From Polychytrium aggregatum (Eukaryota; Chytridiomycota; Chytridiomycetes; Polychytriales): DNA of 64,000 nucleotides. Position 1 is the stretch's first letter. Each line of letters begins with the position of its first letter. Positions 12,600 to 21,663 of this stretch are shown in pieces. Made by a program: the position numbers and the translations under genes. The stretch covers positions 806,001 through 870,000 of the forward strand of contig NW_026516213.1 of the NCBI RefSeq assembly GCF_025602895.1, read 5' to 3'. The notes beneath the pieces were generated by a model. The model did not search any database. It saw nothing but the letters and a program-made list of their open reading frames with translations, and had not been told where the DNA came from.

Positions 12600-12647
12600 G
12601 AAGCCCCTGTGTCTGCCGATGGTAAGACAAGATGGCATGGGACAGGG

Positions 12648-12720
12648 TAGTAGGGACAAGATAGTAGGGACAAGATAGTAGGGACAAGATAGTAGGGACA
12701 AGATAGTAGGGACAGGATAG
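12648..12720. repeat. 14-bp tandem repeat, about 5 copies
   Basis: The unit tagtagggacaaga is repeated five times with one late variant (gacagga). It lies 50-120 bp upstream of the chosen ATG of the minus-strand FUSC-like gene. The minus-strand frame reads through it, giving a repetitive Leu/Ser/Pro/Tyr peptide, but this looks like 5' UTR or intron rather than protein. Confidence 0.85.
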
Positions 12721-13389
12721 CGCACTGATTAGGATTACCGGGCCGCAAAGAGGCTCTCGGATTGTGCTTTCGGCTTGACCATGGGCACATTTCACGACAA
12801 TATGTGCAAGAAATGGTTCCGATTAGATACTGCCAGGAACTTACCGTTGCCAGAAGGGCATGGTGTCGAGAGATTGATGCAGGTGAATGTGCGAGGGGAA
12901 TACAAGTCACCGGGGCTTGCAGGACGTCAAATATGCTGGTACAAGTCAGAAGTCGAGCTATCTCCGTATTGGCCCCTGGCTTCTGAGCGGGATCAGATTA
13001 TACGTTCGTGTGCGTCTCTGAAGCTGAGCAATCGCCCAAAGCCCAGGAGTAGACAGTGGTGAAGGTCCCCTCGGTTTGGCCAGCCGGGATCGCTTGCTCG
13101 AAGACCGGACCAGCCCGCCAGCGTCTTGCGTCGTCAGCACCTTGCGGAACAATCAGGGGCCGGCGCGGATCGCAGTCGACGTCAGAGAGGCTCGGGCAGT
13201 GACATCAGATCTGACTCGGCCGCTTGGGATGTCTTGCGGATGAACCGAGGCATTCATGATTCGGCTTGCATTGGGATGATCGGCTGCGCATCGGTTCAGA
13301 ATCAATCCGATCGTTGCATCCGGACGTCGCCCAGCATCAAGCCTCGGCCCGCCATCCCAGTGTGTCCGTCAAGCGCTTTTCGAGCTGCA
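12721..13389. promoter_or_regulatory. Divergent promoter region between FUSC-like copy 2 and the HCX5R rhodanese
   Basis: About 670 bp separate the 14-bp repeat upstream of the minus-strand gene from the plus-strand ATG at 13390. No coding frame with domain support is present. Its role as a bidirectional promoter is inferred from gene orientation only. Confidence 0.4.
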
Positions 13390-14280
13390 ATGAACACTCT
13401 CCGCTCGGTTCCTGCTCTCCGGAGTCTCATTGCACGATCGCACGTTAGGGTTGAATATGGAGCATATTTGCTGCCGGCATCTCGTCGAGCTTGGCTCGGC
13501 CGCCGCTTCTACCATCCGCTGGCCGAGGCCCCAAAGAACTTTGGCTTTGTCTCTCCGGAGGAGCTCAACGACTGGGTGAGCGACCCTGCTCAGCGGCCCG
13601 GGTAGGTTCTGGTGCCAGAGCGACGGATTCTTGGTATGCAGGTCCTCCGTCCCCAGCCGTCCGCACCTGGCCAGACCCTTCCAAGCAGCTCCGTTCCCTG
13701 TTTCCTGCTGGCTTGGTTGCCAACTTGCTAACTTGCTAACTTGCTGGCTTGGTTGGGCGACCCAATCGAATTCTCTGGAATCACCGATTCTGGCTCCCGC
13801 TCGGCAACCCGCTCTAGCCTCGACTATCTCGTCGTCGACGTTCGAGAGACCGATTATTATGCCAAAGGACACATCCCTGGGGCCATCAACCTGCCATCGT
13901 CGCAAATCCTGCCCCTCGAGGACTCTCAGGTCCTGCAAGACAAGACTGTCGCCAAGCTGCTGCTGCGGCAGGATCGCAAGAACGAGTCGGACTCGGTGCA
14001 GCTTGAGCATCTTCCCCGGCATTTGATCTTCCACTGCCAGCTCTCGCTGATTCGCGGCCCGTCCATGACCACAAAGTTCCTGAGAGCATTCCAAAGCCTC
14101 TATCCGGAGCGTGAGGGACCGCCCGAACTTGAGCTGCTCGATCCTGACTCGGATGAGTACCAGCAGGCCTTCGATGGCATCCATTCGGCCGAGGAGGACG
14201 AAAGCTTTGTGAGCCTCTACATCCTCAAGGGAGGATACAAAGAATGGTCCAAGTTCTACAAGGTGGAGAAGAAACCCTGA
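13390..14280 (+). CDS. Rhodanese-fold phosphatase/reductase of the Ych1/Ibp1-Cdc25-Acr2 type, 2 exons, 224 aa
   Basis: Exons 13390-13601 and 13818-14280 join in phase 2 and give RPGLDYLVVDVRETDYYAKG, the start of a rhodanese fold. The active-site loop FHCQLSLIRGPSM is an HCX5R motif, as in Cdc25-like phosphatases, Ych1/Ibp1 and arsenate reductase Acr2; the residues after it (RGP) favour the small Ych1/Acr2 group. GHIPGAINLP is the conserved beta-strand/helix signature. The N-terminal 45 residues are Arg-rich, basic and nearly free of acidic residues, suggesting mitochondrial import, which is unusual for this family. The specific substrate (phosphoprotein, phosphate ester or arsenate) cannot be told. 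The intron contains short TTGCTAAC repeats. Confidence 0.8.
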
Positions 14281-14655
14281 TCCGGCCGACCAGCAGCATG
14301 GCCCACTGGTCTTGAGTGCAATCGTTAATCTCGATGGCAGTCGATCGCCTTGAGGGGCCGCGCAGTGGGTCCTGAATACACAACCTCCCATCGCTGCACT
14401 GCGTTTTCTTCCGAGTATAAAGTGTATTGTGCGGGCAATAGTCCGCGGCTCAGACCGCCAGCACCCGCCGGTATGATCACAGGGAGCCTGCTGCAGTGCC
14501 GTACATGTTCTGAAGATGTCGATCATGCTCGTCCATCGGGCCCAGCGCTGCGGTTTCGTGACTCGGAGATGACGTTTCGAGCCCTCTGCATCCGTATCAC
14601 GAGACTGCAGGTGCTGGGAGATTGTCAGAAGGAGGCGTGCTGCGGCTTGAGAGAA
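14281..14655. other. Convergent 3' spacer (rhodanese + / mannosyltransferase -)
   Basis: 375 bp between two stop codons of convergent genes. I see no gene and no repeat. Confidence 0.5.
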
Positions 14656-16474
14656 TTAGGCGATTCGGGGTTTGACGTTTTCGTTCCAGACCTTGACCAG
14701 GCCGCTAGCTGTCGCGGCGAAAGGTCCGTCGATCGTTCCAATCTCTTTTTCCGGGTCGACGGGCATCATACAGAACGGAGACGTGGACGTCTCCCAGTCC
14801 CAGATAACGTTTCCCCAGGTGGTGTCGGTCGCCCAGTGGGTAAGCTGCATGGGCGCATCGCCATCATAGTGCTTGTTGGGCACAATGCCGCCGTTGAACC
14901 AGAGCGGTTTCATGTTTTCGTCAGGGTGATAGAGCCCGCCGCAGATATGGCCGTTTTCTGGGTTTCGGTAACCGACGGCGCCGCCGGCAGCCTTGTTCAA
15001 GAAATAGGGAACGCGCATGGCCTCAAAGGCCACCCAGAAAGTCTCCTTATCGCCTGAGAAGATATGGATGGCAGGATATCAGCGAACCACTCGACCAAGA
15101 GCATCAGTGCTGCAGCAAGGGGTAGAGTCGACATCGAGGTGTCCACAGTACGCCCACGGTCACGATCGACAGCTCCGGAATGCTGAGATGCATATGAGGT
15201 CGCTGGGTGCTTGGCTTACCGTAAAAGACGTCATAGAACTCCTTCTTGAAGTAGTCCGTGTTCATCTTGCAGAGCAGGAGCAGGACATGGAAGGTGCGGG
15301 CCTTGTCAAAGACCAGGACACCAGACTCGCCCTCGTGCACACTCAGCTTGCGGAAGATGCGGCCCTGGAGGGCATACTCCGATGGCTCCCGGATGATGCT
15401 GCGGACGTAGTTGGCGTGCTTGCCCGATTCGGCGTCCATCTTCATGGTGCGGTCACGGAAGAGCAGGGTGCCGGTTTCAATATATCCCTTCTGTCGGAAC
15501 ACCACCTCCGGGTCTTGCAGGAACAGGGCATCGGCGTCCATAAAGATCACCTCGCTGAAGGACGAGAACAGAATCATGAAAGACTTCATGGACCAGCCGC
15601 CAATGCCAACGGAGTTGACCAGCTTGGAAAGATCGATGACGCGAACACGGGACACCTTTTCCAGCTCCTTGATCTTGTCGGCACTGAGATCTTTGTCGCC
15701 GTAGTAGAAGATCTCGATAGGCAGGTGGCTGTTGAAAACCAAGCGGATGGTTTGGATCAGATGGAGGGCGTAGCGGTAATGGAAGTTTCCGGTTGAGAGG
15801 ACGATGCCGCGCTCGTTGTTGTAGCTCTTGAGCAGGCTATTGAGGGACTGGATGGGATTGTCCTTCTGGAAGAAGGGGAACAGGAAGGCCTCCATCTTGC
15901 CCAGAGCCTCCTCCACCTTCTTCACTTTTTCCTTTCCACCGGCACGGAAGACCGCATCGGGATGCAGGTTACCGCGAGCATCGTAAATGACGTTGGAGAG
16001 ATCGCGGAAGAGCCTGCAACGCTTGGACAGGCCATAGATATCGCTCTCTTTCAAGGGGACCTCGTCGCTGAACTCGAACAGATCCAGCAGGCGATCAACG
16101 GCGGGGTTTGAGAAGTTCTTGGAAGGCGACAGATAGCTTGGGTCGTTGGCGAAGACGGTCTCTGGTTTGGCCGACGGGGGTTTGTCCAGCAAGAGCCTGC
16201 TGAGATGGAGAAGAAGCAGACAGTCAGCCAAGGAGCAGCTGCCGAGCGACAAGCGACTAGCGACTAGCGATCAGCAATAGTACAGGTGCAGAGGAATGGG
16301 GGGGGGCAATGCACGGCGGATCGGTGACTGCCGTCGAGCATCAGCAGAAGCAGCTGGTGTTTACCTGGGCTCTGGACCCATCAGAGTGATGATGATGGTG
16401 GCCAAGATGAACGAAATCAAGACCAGCACCACGAGTCTCTTGGTCAGGAACGTAATCGGCCGCGGCAGCGACAT
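14656..16474 (-). CDS. MNN1-family alpha-1,3-mannosyltransferase (GT71), type II membrane protein, 3 exons, 495 aa
   Basis: Minus-strand exons 16474-16365, 16199-15220 and 15053-14656. The first exon encodes a short basic cytosolic tail and one hydrophobic anchor (LVVLVLISFILATIIITL), the classic Golgi type II layout. The lumenal domain shows the GT71 pattern: GIVLSTGNFHYRYALHLI, then VIFMDADALFLQDPE, where DAD is the metal/nucleotide-sugar binding DxD. GTLLFRDRT and HEGESGVLVFDK follow, and late YFLNKAAGG and CGGLYHPD segments complete the domain. By family knowledge it adds terminal alpha-1,3-mannose to N- or O-linked glycans using GDP-mannose. The length is ordinary for the family. It is divergent from the RGS gene across 1.7 kb. 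Confidence 0.9.
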
Positions 16475-18190
16475 GTGTGGCAGGCGGGAGCAGGGGGAGG
16501 ATGGACGAACGGGCGATGGGCAAGCAGAGGAATCGACGAGCAGCGGGTCTGGAGCGGGATGCCAGAGGAAGAGGGTGGCCAGAGCAAGAGGGTGGCCAGA
16601 GCAAGAGGATGACCATCCAAATACGAGGCCTTGTGCCATGGGCTAAAAGGGTTCAGCGTTGCCCCCCTTTGGAAGCGTCGCACAGGCAGCGGCCACAGAG
16701 ACAATGGTCGACAATAGACGCGCACGCTGCGTCGCACCGCCCAGTACCGCGCCCGAAAAAGGCAGGTCCGCGACCGTGCGGAGGCGGTGTGCTCACTGTG
16801 GCTGTGGCGGCAATGTCGGCGAGGGTGGGACAGGCACGGGCGTGTCGGGCACAGCGGCTGCAGAAAACACAGACGTGCTGTGCAATGGCAGGGCAGAGCA
16901 CGCGCCTGGCTTGTCTGTGGCTGCTGCTCGGGTGCTGTCACACGGCTGCTGTCACACGGCTGTTGTCACACGGCTGTTGTCCTGCTCAGCCACGCCCGTT
17001 CCTCGTGCAACCAAGCCATTCGAACCGCCCTCCCTTTCTCCTGGCTGCCAGGGGTGGAGGGGGTTCCACATGCTCGGAACAGATGGTGCCACAGGAACGC
17101 ATGCCTGGCGCTCGCACAGGGGTCGAGTCGAGTCGACCGCCCAGTCTCGCCGTTGTGTTGCACTGGCACAGGTCGCAAGATCAGTCTGTCCCATCCTGCC
17201 GCCCTTCGCTCCGGCTTGAACAATAGTTTCCCCCAAAGCCGCTCCGTGACAATGCTCCAGCCGCAAGCACACTCGCTGCATCGTGCTTTCGAGAAAGTAG
17301 CGGATGTCTCACGTGCGGTGCTCGACTCGTCGATTGTGTATCCGCGCTTGGTCTTGCACCTGGGATGCCTGTTGCCTGCGACCTCCGGACAATCCTCGGT
17401 CTCTCCTCAACGGCCGCGTCCTTTGGAACCGGCCTGTGCCGCCATCGATCCATCTCCCAATCATCCAGACCGAGCCAGTGTCCTGATTCGTCAAAGTTGA
17501 CAAACAATGGACAGCTGAATGACCTTGCTGCCATTGCCGTTCAGACGTGAGACCAGCAAGCGCAGCCTCTTTCTCTCGATTCTGCGTTGACTCGCACTCG
17601 CCTACACTCGGCCCAAGGAAGCAAGGTGCTCCTTAGCAATCGGTTGCTTGATTCCTCTTGTGCCTCGGCCAAACCCCGCTCGAGAGCCACTCGCTTTCCA
17701 TCAATCCGGTGTAGCGCGCGCACTCTGGGCTGATAGTCTCTCAAGAAATACCGAACGGAGGTCGATAGCTTGTTGGCTTGGTTGAACGCATCCCCTTCCT
17801 CTAACCACCTCTCATCCCCAGCGATATGGCGACCAAGGTAGGGCCGTCGCGGTTTCCCACGCATTCATTCGAGCGACGCCGTTGCCCACACGCAACTTCT
17901 ATATCCTGCCCGCTCGACTAACGCCACATCAACTCATTCACCATCCCTCTGCCCACTTGCTCTTCCGCCTGATGCCATCGACCCAACGTGGCCTTGGGAT
18001 ATAACATCGACAACCCTCATATACTCTCAACACATCAACCGCTCGTGTGCTCATCATTCACCGCCTTTTCTCACACGCGCATATTCATCTGCACGTTGGT
18101 GGTGCTTTCTCACGCGCCATTCGCCGTCGGTCTATTGCTGGGTCACTCGGGCCACGGTGTCTTGCGCACACCACATCTCCTTCGCCGTGT
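16475..18190. promoter_or_regulatory. Long divergent intergenic region (mannosyltransferase - / RGS +)
   Basis: 1.7 kb with no domain-supported frame. It contains a three-copy 14-bp repeat (16933-16974, unit tgctgtcacacggc) and a pyrimidine-rich stretch near 17900-18080 that looks like 5' leader of the RGS gene. Long open frames here are GC-driven shadows. Confidence 0.45.
16933..16974. repeat. 14-bp tandem repeat, 3 copies
   Basis: Unit tgctgtcacacggc with one C/T variant at position 3 in the last copy. It lies within the divergent intergenic region. Confidence 0.7.
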
Positions 18191-20455
18191 ATGGTCATTG
18201 TTCTGGCTCCATATCCCTTCCATGTGTACCAGAAAAAGGACACGGAGAAGTTCCTGTTGGACTTGGCTGTGCTTGTCGCAGCTCTGCCCATCAACACCAA
18301 CAAAACTCTCTTCAAGGCTTTCACAAACACCTTTACGGGCGAGGACGCCATCAGCACCATACTTTCGCTGCCAGCTCTTGGCCTCAAGAGCAAGGATGCC
18401 GCTGTTGAACGCATGGATGCGTATTTGGAAGCCCGTCTGCTCATCAATGTCGAAAAGCCCTTCGAGGACACCTTTCGCTCGAAATACATCTACGCCGTCT
18501 CGTACAAGGGCGAGGAAATCCTCAAGGACGTCAAAATGGGGAAGCTCACCCATGAATCTCTCGAGTCGTCGCACCTGCACGGCTTTACCATCCAGTCTAA
18601 GCTGGCCTACATCGACCGGACGGCGAGCGGCAAAATTAGCCTGGGCTTCAACATGGCCGAGGTGCTCTTCAAGCGCTTCTGCGGCAAAGAGCCCAACATC
18701 ACCGAGAAGAGCGAGCGCACCGGACCCATCTACCCCGGTGAGAGCCCCAGTAAGACTCCGAGCTCGGTCAATCTCGGCGACATAGACGGCGTCGCCAGCG
18801 CCATCCAGCTCAAGAACCGCTCCCATCTGCGAGAAAAGATCCCCATGTCCTTCAGTGGCCACCAGGCCGTGACGTGGTTCTTGGATTCCACTTCCATCCT
18901 CACTCGCGCCGAGGGAATCGTCATTGGCTCGCACTATCTGTCGCTGGGCTGGATTCAGTCGGCCGGGGACTCGGGCGAGAAGACCCTTGTGGATTCAAAG
19001 CATGCCCTCTATCAGTTTACTCCTGTTGCCATGGGGCTCGCCGGATGGCCGGTTTCCTTTGTCGAGGAGGCCATGCGGCAGATGGATAAGCAAGGGCTCC
19101 GCAAGAGAGGATTGGCCCGAGGCGCCGACGAGCCTCCTCCTGGCACCAGTCTCATTTCCAAGGACAACCTCGAAAAGTTTGAGCGCATCCTGCGCAAGTC
19201 CCAAGAGATGCTCGACGGCGACTCGACTCGAGATTCAACGGCTTCCTCCGTCGTGGCTGCCTCGACTCGAGTCTCGACGGCCGTCAGCCATAAGCCAAGC
19301 GTCAAGCGAGTCTCTGGCCTCGGAGCCGACTTTGATGAAATGATGGCCGGACCACCCACCGAGGAATCCGGCGTCCGACCATCAATTGCAAATAACAACG
19401 CTTCCACGACCCGACACCGGGCCCACACCTCATCCGAGGCCAAGCCGTCTACTGCTGCCGGTGGCCGGGCTGAATCGTCCCGAGTCAGTACTGTCCTCTC
19501 GCCGACTGCACAGAAGGCCAAGACCGGTCCGCTGGCCGAGCAGTTTGCCAAGGAATCCAATTCCAATCGGCTCACCACCATCATCGAGAACCAGGATCTT
19601 GCCGATGCCTTCCAAAAGTTCCTGTGTTCGACCTTTTGCGAGGAGAACTTTTTGTTCTGGGTGGATGCTGACCGATTCAGAAAGATGTATGGTGCACCCC
19701 TGGCTGGAGCCGATCCATCAGTGCCCGTCAAGCCCCAAGATATCATCCTGAACCACCACAAGCTCAAGGAAATCAGCCACGTTTACCTCATACCTCACGC
19801 CCTTGCCCTCTACCAGAAGTACATTGCCCGCGATTCGCCCTTTGAGGTCAACATCGGATCCAACCTGCGCCGACAGATCTGTGCCATCATCGAGAGCCTC
19901 GGTGACTCGCTCAAGCTCATCGACATCAACACGCTGAAGCAGCCCACGCCCGTCGACCCGATGGAGGTGATTCTGGCCCCACACACCCCAAGCGACTTTC
20001 CCGCGACTACCGACGGATTCTCGGCCACCATGTTCGACGGCATCCAGACCCACCTGTTCCGTCTCATGTCGACCGACTCGACCCCAAAGTTCACCAAGAC
20101 AGAGATCTATCAAGAGCTGTTCTGGTCGTATGTCTCACAGGGTCTGATCGCCCCGAGGGTCGCTGCTCCGAATCTGACCATCGAGCGGCGCCGCTCGAGC
20201 ACCATCCAGACGCGACCCATCAGCCAAATAGTACAGCCGACACAAGCCCCTGTTCTGAAGGAGGAATCCGAAACCTACGAGATGGCTGTGCCCATCGCAG
20301 GTTCGAGAAAAACCAGTCTCAAGATCTCCGATCCCGATCTCCGACCCAAGAACAGCACGAAAAAGGCGTCCGGGTCCGGCGAGGAGAATGGCCATCGTCG
20401 ACGGAGCAGCATTGCAAACATCAACGAAGCCGTCCAGAAGTCCGGTGCCTTGTGA
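18191..20455 (+). CDS. DEP-DEP-RGS regulator of G-protein signalling (Sst2/FlbA type), about 754 aa, no intron found
   Basis: From ATG 18191 the frame is uninterrupted to TGA. Two DEP-like segments are visible: about residues 25-110 (KTLFKAFTNTFTGEDAISTI) and about 215-315 (MSFSGHQAVTWFLDSTSILT ... ALYQFTP). A Ser/Thr-rich linker (about 370-455) follows, then an RGS domain (about 458-645) opening NRLTTIIENQDLADAFQKFL and CEENFLFWVDADRF. It continues through DIILNHHKLKEISHVYLIP and ends with FDGIQTHLFRLMST and YQELFW. Sst2/FlbA proteins accelerate GTP hydrolysis by G-alpha subunits and dock to receptors through DEP. The RGS core has a spacer between its halves. The N-terminus is uncertain: a strong acceptor-like tract ends at 18232, so an upstream exon could replace the first 14 residues. 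Confidence 0.88.
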   Translation: MVIVLAPYPFHVYQKKDTEKFLLDLAVLVAALPINTNKTLFKAFTNTFTGEDAISTILSLPALGLKSKDAAVERMDAYLEARLLINVEKPFEDTFRSKYIYAVSYKGEEILKDVKMGKLTHESLESSHLHGFTIQSKLAYIDRTASGKISLGFNMAEVLFKRFCGKEPNITEKSERTGPIYPGESPSKTPSSVNLGDIDGVASAIQLKNRSHLREKIPMSFSGHQAVTWFLDSTSILTRAEGIVIGSHYLSLGWIQSAGDSGEKTLVDSKHALYQFTPVAMGLAGWPVSFVEEAMRQMDKQGLRKRGLARGADEPPPGTSLISKDNLEKFERILRKSQEMLDGDSTRDSTASSVVAASTRVSTAVSHKPSVKRVSGLGADFDEMMAGPPTEESGVRPSIANNNASTTRHRAHTSSEAKPSTAAGGRAESSRVSTVLSPTAQKAKTGPLAEQFAKESNSNRLTTIIENQDLADAFQKFLCSTFCEENFLFWVDADRFRKMYGAPLAGADPSVPVKPQDIILNHHKLKEISHVYLIPHALALYQKYIARDSPFEVNIGSNLRRQICAIIESLGDSLKLIDINTLKQPTPVDPMEVILAPHTPSDFPATTDGFSATMFDGIQTHLFRLMSTDSTPKFTKTEIYQELFWSYVSQGLIAPRVAAPNLTIERRRSSTIQTRPISQIVQPTQAPVLKEESETYEMAVPIAGSRKTSLKISDPDLRPKNSTKKASGSGEENGHRRRSSIANINEAVQKSGAL

Positions 20456-21663
20456 GCCGTGGCGATGTGCTCTGGTCCAGAAGTTGCAGAGGGTCTGTTT
20501 CTACTGTGACCATCCGGGCCGTCTGCTGGCGAGAGCATCCCGCTCTTGATATTGTTGGGGTGGGGGCGAAGGCACTTCAGCGACGATTGGCAACACAAGA
20601 TGCGCAATCGATCGGATGCATCTCCACTTTGAATATGCGAGCTCGAACCGCCACAGCAAATCTACCCCCCGAGTTAGCCGCCTGTCTGTCCGGTGACTGC
20701 ATGCTTTTCTTTGCCGTTCCCGGTACATGCCCAAAATGACACTCTCTCTTGTCGATCTGCCCATCTTTCTCATGCCGCCGCGGATATTCTTTGCACATTC
20801 CGTTTCGTCTCACTCCGTTTCGTTTCATTTCGTTTCGCTTCGTCTCTGCCTCCTGAATTGCTCACGCTGCTGGTGGTCTCCATTCTGTTGACTTTTGATT
20901 TCATTTCGCGGGGGTTATCGTGATTATCTTGTCCATGTTTTGCGGAATGCTGGGAGCAATATAGAATAAAAACAGCGATACAACCGATGGCGATGATGGC
21001 GAATGACCGCGATGGCGGCAACGCCGTTGAAGAACCAAGTGCTGGAGCCACTCTGCTGACGGACCCTGCATACTTGAGCCTTCGCCCGCCGTCCGCCACA
21101 CTCATCCGCCACACCCACCCATCACCACCGATATCCGCATCGCCATGGCTGATACACTTTACACTTTATTCAGAAAAAAAAAAAAAAACGGGACAACACG
21201 GCCGTTTCCATGAACATGTAGTATGTGTTGTGCTCGCGTCAAGCAAAGCCACAAGAAATAAAACAGATCACTTTGGCAGCCTCCGAGTGAACACCACCGG
21301 TCGCTCTCCGGTCTCCACAATTGACCTGCACCCTGGCCTCGGAGTGCCAGCGGTGAATGGTGCTCTTGGACACACTGGCGAATGGTCATGGCCAGCACGC
21401 GATAGCATTGGGTAACAAAGTATTCGATGAATGGTCAAAAACACGGGCGTCCCGTTTTTAATTGGATTGACTATAAGTGACCAATGTGTGTGTATTCAGG
21501 ATACAAAGAGGCAACGCCTCAATAACAGGATATCCCCCCACTACCTTTTCATTTCGTTTCTGGTCGCTGTTGTTCAGACGGCCGTCTTCCCCTCGCTTTG
21601 GGTTGTTTGTGTGCGATCTGTGTTGGGGGAGGCTGGATGGTGCTCTCCATTGAGAATGCGCGG
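20456..21663. other. Convergent 3' region (RGS + / DCP2 -)
   Basis: 1.2 kb without a supported gene. It holds a CGTTTCGTTTCATTT-type degenerate repeat (about 20803-20843) and an A-tract (about 21173-21188). It should contain both 3' UTRs and polyadenylation sites. Confidence 0.5.

Noticed and set aside
12600-12725. Extending FUSC copy 2 N-terminus through the 14-bp repeat
   Set aside because: The start codon choice would make the N-terminus a repeat-encoded Leu/Ser/Pro/Tyr peptide absent from copy 1. ATG 12599 or a spliced start is more economical.
16787-17500. 237-aa plus-strand frame
   Set aside because: Cys/Arg/His-rich composition, overlaps a tandem repeat, no domain or splice support, and equally long frames exist on the other strand.
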